A stretch of DNA of 64,000 nt from Flaccisagitta enflata (GCA_965153355.1 OZ231127.1:90582001-90646000), one strand, 5' to 3'. Positions 1-12,645 are shown, numbered from the stretch's first letter. A program made the numbers and translations. Notes: a model not told the origin generated them from the letters alone.

Positions 1-59
1 TTTTTCTGTTGTTGTCATTGTTGACGTGTTGATGCGGTTTTTAAAACGTTTTTGAAATG

Positions 60-145
60 TTGTTTGTTGTTGCTGTGGCTGTTGTTGTTTTGGTTGTAAT
101 TGTTGTTGTTGTTGCTGTTGTTGTTGTTGTCGTTGTTGCTGTTGC

Positions 146-240
<95 letters not shown>

Positions 241-252
241 TTGTTTTTGTTT

Positions 253-305
<53 letters not shown>

Positions 306-306
306 T

Positions 307-390
<84 letters not shown>

Positions 391-413
391 TGTTGTTGTT
401 GTTGTTGTTGTTT

Positions 414-457
<44 letters not shown>

Positions 458-465
458 GAGTTGTT
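60..465. repeat. (TTG)n trinucleotide microsatellite, imperfect
   Basis: About 400 bp of TTG units with scattered TTTTTG, CTG and ATG interruptions. All open frames across it are poly-Leu, poly-Val, poly-Cys, poly-Asn or poly-Thr translations with no coding signal. Confidence 0.95.
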
Positions 466-855
466 TTTGTAAGTGCAAACGCGTGTCTACAACCCTTTCA
501 CGTCGGTCAGTCCAAACATGATCATCAAAAAGAAGTCGACCGACCGTCAAAATAGTGGCGTAGCAAACGTTACCAAAACTCAAAGAAAAAATGATAGACA
601 GACTAAAGCAATGAATGGATATGCATACCAAAGCGAGCAACGAACGGACAGACTTACCGTTATCCTGTCCTGAGTTAGTCTTTTGTTTATTTCATAATTC
701 AAGTGTTTTGCGTCACCTAGATTTAATAGCGGAATTTGTCAACCACTAAGAATTGAACAAAAGATGTCATAAGTTGCGCCTGCATGCATCGGCGCACCTT
801 CTATAGAGGTACAGTGGATTCAGGCCAGATTTGAGATAGTGGAGGCAAGCATAAT

Positions 856-1084
856 GGAACAAGGCCGGATACACGGCTACCCCAGTCGCGTGCGGGTGGG
901 CAGGGGCCATAATTGAGGTCACCAGATCATTTGGGCAGGAGCAGTAAGGCCAAAGATCGCAAAAAAAAACAAAAAAAGTAAAGTGTGACGGACCGACGGA
1001 CGGACCGACGGACGGACGGACCGACAGACCGACGGACGGACCGACAAAACGGGGTGTAGAGTCGCGTAGCACGCGACTAAAAAC
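856..1084 (+). mobile_element. Hairpin-ended short interspersed element, full copy
   Basis: It starts with AACAAGGCCGGATACACGGC, continues through a conserved GC-rich body (GCGGGTGGGCAGGGGC) and a short GACGGACC array, and ends with the hairpin GTCGCGTAGCACGCGAC (1061-1077) followed by TAAAAA. Head, tetranucleotide array, hairpin and A-rich tail recur in this order across the window. No open frame and no clear target-site duplication are seen. Confidence 0.85.
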
Positions 1085-1518
1085 AAATCAAGCTAGGGGA
1101 GTGATATTTTGAATATCGACTAATGATTAATAAAGGGATGTTTTATTCCCCATCATAACCGGTTGCCATGTAAACACATTTCCATGTTTAATATCAGTAT
1201 TTTGAACAAAAGATGTGCATGAACATTGCATAAAGTTAGCAGAAGAAGGGAAAAAGAAGAAGGAAGAGAAATGGAAAAGGGGAAGAGGAAGACTATGGGC
1301 AATTAGCCTGTACCTAAATGACATTAGCCAATAATATTGATACTCCCCGACCAGTTCATGTTGTAGTGCTGTCTTGGGTATCAGGTGATATGACATTAGT
1401 TTTGGTAGTCATGCTTTCCATTTTTGAGTATTCCAACGAGAAGGTGCTGAACTTTTACATTGAAGTCCACAAAAATACCCTTTCCTTTTGATTTATATAT
1501 TGAATAGTTGAACTTACA

Positions 1519-1680
1519 TTTTTAGTCGTGGACACGCGACTCTACACCTTGCCATGTTGGTTGGTCCATCCGTCCGTCCGTCCCGTAACATTTTTGAATT
1601 CTGAGTGTTTTTCGCACTACTGCTCCCGCCCAACAGTCTGCGACTGGATTGCCGTGTATCCGGCCTTGTTTCTTGTATAT
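1519..1680 (-). mobile_element. Hairpin-ended short interspersed element, reverse copy
   Basis: Read on the minus strand it begins with AACAAGGCCGGATACACGGC and ends in a CGCG hairpin followed by TAAAAA. The internal GGAC array is short. The right arm of the segmental duplication contains only the hairpin half of this copy. Confidence 0.8.
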
Positions 1681-1719
1681 TAATGATTAATTTTGACAAT
1701 ATTCTCTAAGGAATTTTGA

Positions 1720-2130
1720 GAAAAGGAAAACATTTTTTTCATTCGATTTCAAATCTCCAGTCAAAATCAAAATTTGAACCTTAATGACAAAAAGCAATCT
1801 AAGGTACTGTAAATGAAAAATTTAGAAGCCAAAATTGATATCAACAGATGCCTAAGACAAAAACATGAACTTTTCTATTTGTCATTAGGGAAAGTATAAA
1901 GAGTGGAGCAAGATCAAGAGCTGATGAAGGAAGCAAAGATGGGAAGTTGAATGCTAATAAAAGGAGGGAATAGATTGAGAGGAAAGATGGGGAAAGAGAG
2001 GAGAGAGCGAGAGACTATGAGAAAATGAAAGAGAGATAGATATAAAGCAGTCATTCCACAACACTTAGCGTGACTTCAGCGATCATGGGTGGTTTTTGCA
2101 GTACTTTTAGTCTTGCCCAATGGCTTGGTT
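1720..2130. other. No gene seen; A+T-rich spacer
   Basis: No credible exon and no strong repeat, apart from a purine-rich stretch near 1960-2045. Positions 2055-2128 resemble the reverse complement of about 52985-52895, which is the flank of the Penelope-like insertion described next. Confidence 0.5.
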
Positions 2131-3010
2131 AGTTAATACAATCACTTGTAATTTCATTATGGAGATACACAGTGCAAAAGCAGAACAGAAGTTTGCCTAA
2201 ATTTTCGAATCCACTTTGGGAAACATCATCAGAGGCAGAGAAGGGAAGAAAGAGACAGGTATTTATAAGGAAAAGACAGACAATTGAGGATTGGAGAGAG
2301 AGGAAAAAGAGAGAGCTCAATAAGAGCTGGGCCCCTGCCCCCCCCCCCTAGCAACAATCGCTGTCAATCCATAGTATTGAACACTGGGTTCCAAGCGTCT
2401 GTTTTAACGTAGGCACCCCAATCTTCATTAAGGCCTTTGCCGGGGCCGCAGTTGGCTTTTTTAATTTCAAATGCTTCCCATACTTTAAGGTCATAGTTCA
2501 GCTTCTTTTTGTTCTTTCCGGCCATAGTCTTGATGACTTCGAAGTTGGACTGGTCAAATGGTTCCTCACAGTGTTGGTGGTGTTGAGTGATGCCACTATG
2601 GCACCATTGGCCTTTTTCTATGGCACGGCCATGTTCCTGCCAGCGTGTTTTGCAGCAGCGGGCCGTTTGGCCAATATATACTTTATTGCACTTCTTACAT
2701 GTATATCTGTATATGCCTTTCTTGTTCTCAGGTTCTGTTTTTGTTTTGTTTTTGTTGCAAAGAATGTTAGCTAGTTTAGTGCCCGACTTAAAACAGGTAT
2801 TGACACCTGCCTTGGTGAGAGCACGTTTGATCCGATAAGAGAGGCCGCCTGGTATGAAAGGAATACAGGCAAAGGGTTTATACTCTTCATCTGTGTCATG
2901 GTCATCTTTGAAAGGTAGGACATCAAACAGGTTTTCTGGTATGGCATCTGTTTCAGTGCGTTTATTACGGTTGGTGAATTTGTAGTGAATTTGTTGTGAA
3001 TTTGTAGTGT
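2131..3010 (-). mobile_element. Insertion carrying a 5'-truncated Penelope-like retroelement
   Basis: The flanks join seamlessly in a related copy near 52895 (reverse strand), where TTGGTTAG runs straight into TTTTTTTATCAATGCTC without the 880 bp present here. That empty-site comparison defines the insertion. It contains the C-terminal part of a Penelope-like polyprotein on the minus strand. Confidence 0.7.
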
Positions 3011-3014
3011 TTTT
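2364..3014 (-). pseudogene. Penelope-like element: C-terminal linker plus GIY-YIG endonuclease, 5'-truncated
   Basis: A 216-codon minus-strand frame with no Met start, opening directly after a stop and closing with TGA at 2366-2364. The first half contains PFIPGGLSYRIKRALTKAG, typical of the segment after the reverse-transcriptase domain. Next come TCKKCNKVYIGQT, which is a Cys pair followed by the GIY-YIG core, then RWQEHGRAI with the usual Arg and Glu-His, and a C-terminal LNEDWG...W motif typical of Penelope endonucleases. The reverse-transcriptase palm and fingers are absent, so the copy is dead on arrival, as expected from 5' truncation during target-primed insertion. The frame itself is uninterrupted, suggesting a young insertion. 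The family call rests on motif recognition only. Confidence 0.8.
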
Positions 3015-3345
3015 TTATCAATGCTCCCACCCACTCGCACTTAACTTGGACAGCCTTTTTGGGTGGTTGCTGGCTGGTTATGGGAATTTTCTTTGGCTGG
3101 GCTGATCTGGCTCATAGTGCGGCCTTGTTCTGCCTGTTTGTCAATATGTCCGCTTGTCCGCATTCCCACCTATCCGCCTGTCCGCCTGTCCACCTGTCTG
3201 CCTGTCCGTCTGTCCGTCCATTCCTCTTTAATTCATTTGGGTAGCGGAGTGCCCTTGTTCTGCTTGTTGGTCAATCTGTCCGCCTGTCCACCTGTCCGCC
3301 TTCCCGCCTGTCCACCTGTCCGCCTGATAAAAAGCAATAAAGAAA
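3015..3345. repeat. Dispersed element with a TCCGCCTG minisatellite
   Basis: Units of 8 bp (TGTCCGCC/TGTCCACC) lie in two blocks separated by a segment containing GCGGAGTGCCCTTGTTCTGC. A related copy lies in reverse complement at 52560-52860, with the same flanking text and the same block order. Confidence 0.75.
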
Positions 3346-3349
3346 GAAA

Positions 3350-3492
3350 AATGGACAGATCCACGGCAAGACAGTCGCTCACGGTTGGACAGGGGCTGTA
3401 ATGCAAAAAACAAGCGCAATATTGAAATATTTGTTATGGATCGACAGATCGACTGACACAGCGAGGTGTTGAGTCGCGTATCCGCGACTAAA
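3350..3492 (+). mobile_element. Hairpin-ended short interspersed element, 5'-incomplete
   Basis: It retains the GGACAGGGGC body and the terminal hairpin GTCGCGTATCCGCGAC followed by TAAAAA. The AAGGCCGG head is missing. Confidence 0.65.
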
Positions 3493-3535
3493 AAGAATCA
3501 AAGTAAGACGAAGGAAGTGTGTCTGGTGCGAGCGC

Positions 3536-3759
<224 letters not shown>

Positions 3760-3875
3760 CACCCCTCAGAGTCAAGTCCCAGCGAAAACTTTCGTGCCAT
3801 CACAACTTTTGGTGTCGAGAGATCACCAAAAGAAAAAAAAGTCTACAAAATCGCGAAAGAAAGAAAGTCAACTTA

Positions 3876-4058
<183 letters not shown>

Positions 4059-4980
4059 GACAATCAGATAGAGATAGAGAATGAGAAAGAGACCACCATA
4101 CGCGAAAAGAGAGAGGAAAAAGACAGAAAGACAGACAAACATTCTGTATAATTCTAGTAGTCAGACTGACCTTTAGAGTGGCATCGAAAAAAAAACTCAA
4201 CTAAACAGAGACAGCATCAGAGAATCACAGAGAAGGAGAGAGAGAAAGTAGGATCCCATGGAGACATATGAGACAGACAAGAGGACAGACAAACGTAGAA
4301 AAGATGATTTAAGATGAAGTGAAATTTGAATTAGCATCTTTGATGTTCCACCGCCTGAGAGCGAGAAAGTTTTTTTGTCAAGTCTAAAGTTCAATTGGGG
4401 CCCCGATGTTTAAGGCCGCATGAATCCACTGATGCATCATTGTGAGTGATAGCAATAGTGGGGCAGCTGGCAGGGGTCCTCTGGCAGGCTATATGAATCT
4501 GCCGATGTATCATTAGCAATATACTGAGAAGGTAAGGGCGCTGATGTCTAAGGCCATATACATTAATGATATGGCTGATTCATTAGTGGGGGTGATATTG
4601 TTGAGACGGCAGGGGCTATGATATTTAAAACTATCACTATATAGGTCAGAAAGTATAAGAAGGGGCTCTTAAACATAATGTCATAGGTCGCCCGATGTTT
4701 CAGGCCAAAAAATTTGCATTATTGTTGTTATTCAAGAGAAGTTGTCCTTAGAATTGTTTTTCTGATATGAGGAGTGAGGTAATGACTAGCAAACAGTAAG
4801 CCTTAGTAATGTCAATGATTGAACATATTTCTGTATTATGACCAAAAAATGGTGGCCAATGTATATCGCATACTTGTGAACCAACCGAGTGAGATTTGTG
4901 GTAGAGATACGTGTACTTGATTAAAGAGTAGTGGGAGAAAAGTCCCAAAAAGGTAAGAAAAGACGTGGAAAGAAAATATG
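4059..4980. other. No gene seen; weak degenerate repeats
   Basis: Between 4381 and 4720 a loose repeat of about 100 bp returns with variants of GATGTTTAAGGCC and GATGTATCATT. No exon with convincing splice sites was found on either strand. Confidence 0.5.
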
Positions 4981-4989
4981 GAAAGATGG

Positions 4990-5146
4990 AAAGAAAAAAA
5001 ATGAAAGAAAGAAAGAAAGAAAGAAAGCAAGAAAAAAGCAAGAAAGAAAAAAAAGAAAGATAAAAAAAGAAATAAAGAAAAAAGAGACAGACAGACAAAC
5101 AGACAGACCAACAGATAGACAGACAGACAGATAGACAGACAGATAG

Positions 5147-5211
<65 letters not shown>

Positions 5212-5215
5212 TAGA
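4990..5215. repeat. (GAAA)n followed by (CAGA)n microsatellite
   Basis: AAAG/GAAA units to about 5080, then CAGA units with occasional TAGA and CGGA variants. The long minus-strand Cys-Leu-Ser-Val frames are translations of the CAGA tract. Confidence 0.95.
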
Positions 5216-6030
5216 CGAACACACACACAGGCACACAGACGGACAGACAAACAAAGATCTAAAAAAAAATGTATAAAAGACGGAAGAAAATATCGATGGA
5301 ATAAGAATACATCAATGAAATAAAAAGAAAGCGAAAAAAGAACAAAAGATAGACAGTCCAAAGAAAACAAAGGGCATAAAGGAAACAGTGGATGAAATTC
5401 TAAGAAAAAAAAACCTAAGAAGCGTTTTTTTTTTTCTCGTTTTTTTTTTTCCTTTGACATACTTTTTCTCACTCAGCGTCAGATTAACTTTTTTTTCTCA
5501 TCCCGAAGCTTTTGCCAACACACACAAAGAAAAATCATTGTAAAGAAGAAAAAAAAGAAAGAAAAATATGCAGGTGGAAGAAAGAAATTATCATCGACGG
5601 GAGAGAAAAATGACTGATGATGAATGATGTTTCTTTTCTATTCCTGAGCGCACCCATATTCTGTCATTCTGTCATATTCTGTCATATTCTGTCATTGTCT
5701 TTTGAATCACTTGCCTTATATGACTCATACTTTAAAAGAAGATTCACAAGCAAAAGTCACAAGTGGGAATGAGAAATTCACTTTAGTGGATTGGGAATCA
5801 GGATGGGCTCAATTTGGAAATTCGAATTCTATGCAACTACAGCATTGATTACGGAATGCTTAGATCAAGTCCAAATCGATTTTCCTTTTAGCACGCTAGT
5901 GGGAGGAATATGATAAGTGCTTGGAAATATTGTGGGAATTCAGTGGCGGTGGGATCTTGGTCACTATGCAATTGTACATCGCGATATTATTGATGCTATA
6001 CATGGCAAAAATGGTTGTTAGAGATAACAA
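5216..6030. other. No gene seen; A+T-rich spacer
   Basis: Poly-A and poly-T runs, plus a short TTCTGTCATA repeat at about 5660-5695. No exon or structured element recognised. Confidence 0.45.
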
Positions 6031-6032
6031 CC

Positions 6033-6233
6033 GTCCCACAATTATTGCAAAAGTGAAGCTTCAAATAAAACTATGAAAAGCCTACTTCTAGTTGACCCAG
6101 TCACATGAAGTTTTAATTGTAGTTACCCAAAGGCGTTATAATGCTTCAGTTCAAATTTCATACAACTGCGCTAACTAGAAGTGTGCTTTTCATGGTTTTA
6201 TGTGAGGTGAAGCTTTTGCAATAATTGTGGGAC
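6033..6233. mobile_element. Foldback element, arms about 62 bp
   Basis: The left arm starts GTCCCACAATTATTGCAAAAG and the right arm is its near-perfect reverse complement. Both contain GAAGCTT, an AAAACCATGAAAAG-type segment and CTTCTAGTT. The terminal GTCCCACAATTATTG also ends the larger element at 11339-12979, so the two may be related. No open frame. Confidence 0.85.
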
Positions 6234-6451
6234 AGGTGTTAGCAAAAAAAAAAAAGAATTGTCACTTCTTATGACAGACCCGGAATGAAATGTGGCATGT
6301 GTCATATGCTATGGCATACAGTAACTTGCAGCAAACAAAGGAGAAGAAAGAAGTCACAGCATTGAAAAAAATTGAGTCAATCAACACTGCTTGTATGCCA
6401 GTTTTCACTCTCGCTTACGCTGTGAGTACACGCGACAAAGTCAGCCTTTTA

Positions 6452-7016
6452 ACAGTAGATCTCGTCTAGACTTGAGATAACGGGGGCAAGCATTGTTAAA
6501 AAACAAATGAAGCCAGGGGAGAGATATTTGAAATATAGATTAATAAAGAGATGCTTTATTGCCCATGACAGCTGGTTGCCATGGAAACACATTTCTATGT
6601 ATTTTCGCTAAAATATCAATATTTTGAGAAATTTTTTGAGGGAATATTTTTTAGAATTAAATTTGCTACAACTTTCCCACAGTATATTCTGTAAGAATGT
6701 CGCTCGTTTAGCGGTTGCTAGGGGTTGTCACACATGGATACGCTCCCTAGCAACGGCAAAATGAGCGACATTCTTACAGAACATACTGTGGGAAAGTTGT
6801 AGCAAATTTGATTTTAAGCAATGTTCCCTAATAAAATCTCTCAAAATATTGATACTTTAGCGAGAATACATGGAAATGTGTTTCCATAGCAACCAACTAT
6901 CATGGGGAATTAAGCATCCTTTGATTAGTCTATGATCCAAATATCGCTCCCCTGCCTTCATTCGTCTTTCCACAATGCTTGCCCCCGTTCTCTCAAGTCT
7001 AGACGAGATCTACTGT
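6452..7016. mobile_element. Long foldback element (about 565 bp, arms about 280 bp)
   Basis: It begins ACAGTAGATCTCGTCTAGAC and ends with the reverse complement. The arms stay paired to a centre near 6735 that carries GTTGCTAGGG and CCCTAGCAAC. The central arm segments (AATATTTTGAG, GTTGCCATGGAAACA) also occur singly near 1140-1200, 37060-37180 and 47540-47630, so this is a repeat family. Confidence 0.9.
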
Positions 7017-7159
7017 ATGCACCTGACTTTTATCTTTCTTTCTCTCTGTCTGTCTTTAAGATTTTTTAAACTGTCTGTCCAAATTTTTTTTCTTGACTTC
7101 TCTGTCTCTTTCTAGATCTGCCGCAATCAGTTTCAATCCGTGTGTGAGTATGAATGTGT

Positions 7160-7173
7160 GTGTGTCTTTTGTG

Positions 7174-7255
<82 letters not shown>

Positions 7256-7269
7256 TGTCTGTCTGTCTC

Positions 7270-7350
<81 letters not shown>
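7160..7350. repeat. Compound (GT)n-(CTGT)n-(CT)n microsatellite
   Basis: About 90 bp of GT, about 25 bp of CTGT, then about 70 bp of CT. Confidence 0.97.
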
Positions 7351-7358
<8 letters not shown>

Positions 7359-7493
7359 GTCTCTGTGATATTGATCCCCAGTTAGATCTGCTTGCTTCCC
7401 CGCTTCCCCATCATCTCCTCCTCCTTCTCCTCCTCCCCCTTCTTCCCCATCTTCTTTCCTCTTTACTTTTTTCCATGTTTGTCTATCTATCTC

Positions 7494-7557
<64 letters not shown>

Positions 7558-7720
7558 CTCTCCTCTTTTGTCTCTGTGATATTGATCCCCAGTTGGATCT
7601 TTTTGCTTCCCCGCTTCCCCATCATCCCCTCCTCCTCCTCCTCCTCCTCCTCCTCCTCCCCCTCCTCCCCATCTTCCTTCCTCTTTACTTTTTTTCCATG
7701 TTTGTCTTTCATTGTCTGAG
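7350..7720. repeat. Tandem duplication of about 211 bp with CT and CTC tracts
   Basis: The text TTTTGTCTCTGTGATATTGA appears at about 7354 and again at about 7565, each time followed by GATCCCCAGTT, a CTTCCCCGCTTCCCCATCATC segment, a CTC-rich tract and TTTTTCCATGTTTGTCT. The two copies differ in the lengths of their simple repeats. Confidence 0.85.
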
Positions 7721-7822
7721 ACATAATCGTTTAAAAAGAAAAAAAAAGATTCTACTGAATCAAATCATTGTTCAAGTCGGAAGAAATATGCGAAAATCCC
7801 CCCCCCTCAAAAAGAAGACAAG

Positions 7823-8812
<990 letters not shown>

Positions 8813-8962
8813 CAGAGAGAGAGAAAGAAAAAGAGAGAGAAAGAGGGGGGGAGAGTGAATGAATGAATGAAAGAGACAGACTGAGACAAAAAAGATCAAA
8901 GTTTGTTTGAGGAACCAAAACTGCAACAGTTTAAAGATTTTGGAGATAGGCCATCGCCCCCG

Positions 8963-8971
<9 letters not shown>

Positions 8972-9030
<59 letters not shown>

Positions 9031-9058
9031 CCTCACCCTCTCTCTCTCTCTCTCTTTC
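8972..9058. repeat. (CT)n microsatellite with one interruption
   Basis: Two CT blocks separated by ATATCCTCACC. Confidence 0.95.
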
Positions 9059-9143
9059 TAGCGGCTCCAGGGTGATGGCAGCCACGCCAAGAAGAAGGAA
9101 TTCCCAGATCTGAAATTGCGGTAATTTTTGGAAGAGGAGGAGA

Positions 9144-9311
9144 AACAAGGCCGGATACACGGCAATCCAGTCGCGGACGGTTGGGCAGGAGCAGTAATGT
9201 GTAAACCAATCGCAATTCAAAAATATTTCGGACGGACGGCCCGACGGCCCGACGGACCGACGGACCGACCGACACGGCAAGGTGTAGAGTCGCGTGTCCG
9301 CGACTAAAAAA
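9144..9311 (+). mobile_element. Hairpin-ended short interspersed element, full copy
   Basis: AACAAGGCCGGATACACGGC head, body, GGACGGAC/CCGACGG array, then the hairpin GTCGCGTGTCCGCGAC (9289-9304) and TAAAAA. Confidence 0.85.
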
Positions 9312-9477
9312 AAAAGAGAACAATTGACGATGAAGAGTCGCTAGTGAGACGGTAGATGGAGTTTTGCGTCAATTCCAAAGACAGAAAAAGACATTTGTTC
9401 TTGCTTTTGTTACCTCTTGAGGGTTTTACCTAAGTGTGATTTAACAGTTGCTAAAACAAATGTTGATTGATGACAAT

Positions 9478-9690
9478 TTTTAGTCGCGTGCACGCGACTC
9501 AACAACCCGCTTTGTTCGTCAGTTGGGTGGTTGGTCGCTCGGTCAGTGACATTCTGATTTTTTTTAAGATTTTATTTCTTTGACCTCAATGCTCCTGCCC
9601 AAACGGTCTAGTGACCTCAAATATGGCCCCTGCCCACCCGCATGCGATTTTGGTAGGCGGGTATCCGGCCTTGTTTGAAAACAATTTAAG
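9478..9690 (-). mobile_element. Hairpin-ended short interspersed element, reverse copy
   Basis: On the minus strand it reads from AACAAGGCCGGATAC through the conserved body to a perfect GTCGCGTGCACGCGAC hairpin (9483-9498). Confidence 0.85.
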
Positions 9691-9749
9691 AGAAAAATGT
9701 GCTCCGCAAGGGTAGTGATATACTAATAAACTAGTGGCGTTCGCCATAT

Positions 9750-11262
9750 TGTGTTCCACGAAAACTTGATTTGGCATGAAAAAGAAAGGCAATAATTCAT
9801 AAAACATTTCTAATAATAATAACCGGACAAATCTGTGTCATAAAAAATGGCCGCCTGTGGGTGGCCTAACTACCACCTGTGGACAACCTCACTGCCGCCT
9901 ATGGGCGGCCTCACTGCCGCCTGTTGGCAGTCCCACTGCCGCCCGTGGGCGGTCTCACTGTCACCTGTGGGTGGTCCTACTGCCTCCCATGGGCGGTCCC
10001 ACTGCCACCTGTGGGCGGTCCCACTGCCGCCTGTGGGTGGTCCCACAGTGTGACATTGTGATGGGTCCAGATTAAACACCAGTAAGAGCTCCAAAGGCTC
10101 TTGTCCTTATTTTAGATATTGTTGAATAGTAATGTTGTCCAACTTTCATACATCAGAGAATTCTGGGCTGTGTGACATACATCGGAGAAAACTGGGTCAG
10201 TGGGTGGTATGACATACATTGGAAAAAACTCGGTGGTGAGACACACATCGGAAAATTCTGGGCTCTGTAACATATATTGGAGAAAACTGGGTGGTGTGAC
10301 ATACATTGGAGAATTTTCAATTTTGGGCTGTGAGACATACATTGGAGAAAACTGGGTGGTGTGAGATACATCGGAGAATTCTGGGCTGTGTGACATACAT
10401 TGGAGAAAACTGGGTGGTGTGACATACATCGGAAAATTCTGGGCTGTGTGACATACATCGGAAAAACTGGGTGGTCTGACATACATCGGAGAATTCTGGG
10501 CCGTGTGACATACATAAAAAAAAACTGGGTGGTGCGACTTACATTGGAGAATTCTAGGCTGTGTGACATACAACTGAGAAAACTGGGTGGTGTGACATAC
10601 ATTGGAGAATTCTGGGCTATGTGATAGACATAAGAGAAAACTGGGTGGTGTGACATACATTAGAGAATTCTGGGCTGTGTGACATACATTGGAGAAAATA
10701 GGTGGTGTGAAATACATCAGAGAATTCTGGCTGTGTGACATACATCGGAGAAAACTGGGTGGTGTGACATACATTGGAGAATTCTGGGCTGTGTGACATA
10801 TATCGGAGAAAACTGGGTGGTGTGACATACATCGGAGAATTCTGGGCTGTGTGACATACATCGGAGAAAACTGGGTGGTGTGACATACATCGGAGAATTC
10901 TGGGCTGTGTGACATACATCGGAGAAAACTGGGTAATGTGACATACATTGGAGAATAATGGTCTGTGTGACATACATTGGAGAAAACTGGATAGTGTGAC
11001 ATACATCAGAGAAAACTGGGTAGTGTGACATACATTGGAGAATTCTGGGCTGTGTGACATACATCAGAAAAAAACTGGGTGGTGTGACATACATCAGAGA
11101 ATTTTGGGCTGTGTGACATAGATTGGAGAGAACTGGATGGTGTGACATACATAGGAGAAAACTGAACTGCAAGTGTGACATACACGAACAAACGGACGAA
11201 CAGATGAATGGACGAATGGAGAAATCTGTGGAACTTTGATGTTCCACGAACGTGGAACACAA
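9750..11262. mobile_element. Inverted-end element carrying a 29-bp tandem array (copy 1)
   Basis: The left end TGTGTTCCACGA and the right end hairpin GTTCCACGAACGTGGAAC plus ACA are inverted relative to each other. Inside are a 21-22 bp GGCGGTCCCACTGCC block (9848-10056), a 29-bp array (10147-11175) and a GGACGAACGGACGAA segment just before the right end. The same order of parts forms the larger element at 38347-42005, which supports a single mobile or formerly mobile family. No protein-coding frame is credible. Confidence 0.8.
10147..11175. repeat. 29-bp minisatellite array, about 35 units
   Basis: Unit core is GTGTGACATACATYGGAGAA. Two unit types alternate, one ending AATTCTGGGCT and the other AACTGGGTGGT, giving a 58-bp higher-order period. 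Unit boundaries hold no unique spacers. Confidence 0.95.
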
Positions 11263-11494
11263 ATACTGGTGGATAAAGAAAGCAAGTGTTCAGTTAAATC
11301 AGCGAGCAACCCCTGAACTAGCAAACTTACAGATTGATAACATGTGTCCCACAATTATTGAAACAGGAAGACCAAAATTGCATTGTAGTCAATTCTTTCA
11401 TAGAATATTGTGCTTATTCCCTATATAATTAAAAGGTTTGCTATATGTATTTAGATGTACTTTCATGTTGCTTTAAGTAATTTCAATTTATTAC

Positions 11495-11659
11495 AGTCTA
11501 TGACAGCGGCGTAGGAGGAGGGACTTCAGGGACTTCAATTGCAGTCCCTGCTGTCGGGACACCAAAGTTGTCAGGACACCAAAGAAGAAGAAAAGAAAGA
11601 GAAAGGAAAAAAAAAGAAAAAAAGGAAAAGAAAAAAAAAGAAAAGAAAAGAAGGGAGAG

Positions 11660-11709
<50 letters not shown>

Positions 11710-12272
11710 AACAGACAAACAGAAAGACAGACAAAGAGGAAAAGTAAGAATACATTAGTCAATGCTACAATTGTCTTACATTACTGTGAGAACAAATCTT
11801 CTTTGTCACAAATATTAGTGAATGCTGCAATTGTCTTACATAACTGTAAGTTAAAGTTTTAGATTAAAGCTTATTGCTACAATTGTCATACATTACTTAA
11901 CGTTAAAGATTAAACGCAATTTATAAAGCAATTAAAATTCTGTGGTTTTTAAGCTTATGTTAGTTTTAGGCAAATAAAGAGGGATGTAGGGGAGCAAAGT
12001 AAGTAAAAATATGAAGTGAAGAAAGGTATTTAGGCACAGGCTGTGACTGAGAGAAAAAAAAATTATTTTCTCCTATACCAGGTATGATTAAGCCCCATCC
12101 CACTTATCCAAGATCTCAACGAAAATAATAGTATGGTAGTAATTACTATTTTTCACAATTTTCAAGCAAAAACTACATATTATTGTCTGTTGGGACACCA
12201 AATTTGTCGGACACTAGTTTGGTGGTTGAAGTCCTAAGAAATCCAGCTCCCCTACGCCGCTGGTCTATGATA
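11495..12272. mobile_element. Nested inverted-repeat element
   Basis: The ends carry TCTATGACAGCGGCGTAGG and its inverse (TACGCCGCTGGTCTATGATA), each followed inward by a GACTTCAA and GGGACACCAAA segment. It contains a (GA)n tract (11662-11708) and three direct copies of a CTACAATTGTCTTACATTAC-like unit (11758-11900). Confidence 0.7.
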
Positions 12273-12348
12273 TTTGTTTTTCCATCAATCATCTAAAAAC
12301 TAGAAAGGTTCCAACCTGAAAATGAGCATCAACTTTAGTGTTGTCCCT

Positions 12349-12450
12349 AAACGAATTGAGCTAAAATTTCTAGATTGGTCGCGTTTCAAAGAGTTGAAAC
12401 CAATCGTTAAAATGGGACCAATCTGGTAATTGTAGCTTAATTCGTTTAGA
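12349..12450. repeat. Short inverted repeat (about 100 bp)
   Basis: CTAAACGAATTGAGCTA on the left pairs with TAGCTTAATTCGTTTAG on the right, and GATTGGTC with GACCAATC. Confidence 0.75.
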
Positions 12451-12528
12451 TTTTACAGTTTTTCAAAGATGAAAGAATTTTATAGTAATTTTTTGATGAT
12501 TTTGGAAAAACATATCTCAACAGTTTTT

Positions 12529-12645
12529 AGATGCGTCCTCGCATCTCTATAAGAGGGTTTGTCCGTCCGTCCGTCCGTCCGTCCGTCCGTCCGTCCATCC
12601 GTCCGTCCGTCGGTCGTTCCGTCCGTTGGTCGGTCCGTTACGCCT
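12529..12645. mobile_element. Hairpin plus GTCC array, variant family
   Basis: The hairpin AGATGCGTCCTCGCATCT (12529-12546) is followed by CTATAAGAGGGTTT and then about 12 GTCC units. It has the same design as the main interspersed family but an unrelated hairpin. Confidence 0.7.

Larger units (their letters stand above)
1..1618. repeat. Left arm of an inverted segmental duplication
   Basis: This block is repeated in reverse complement at 47103-51780. Positions 1-520 match 51780-51260, including the flanks of the TTG tract, and positions about 600-1618 match 48123-47103 nearly base for base. The right copy carries about 3.1 kb of extra sequence between the two parts. The left copy runs off the window start. 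The match ends near 1618, inside an interspersed repeat, where the right copy switches to a different element. Confidence 0.85.

Noticed and set aside
856-1084. Helitron ends
   Set aside because: A 3' hairpin followed by CTAA superficially fits, but canonical Helitrons have about 10 bp between hairpin and CTRR and a 5' TC, which are absent. A Rep/helicase gene is also lacking.
856-1084. tRNA-derived SINE
   Set aside because: No A-box and B-box pair or cloverleaf was visible in the head or body of the element. No tRNA or rRNA gene was recognised anywhere in the window.
10147-11175. CRISPR-like regular array
   Set aside because: Units are contiguous 29-mers with no unique spacers, in a eukaryotic context beside terminal inverted ends. 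It is a minisatellite, as is 38645-41918.
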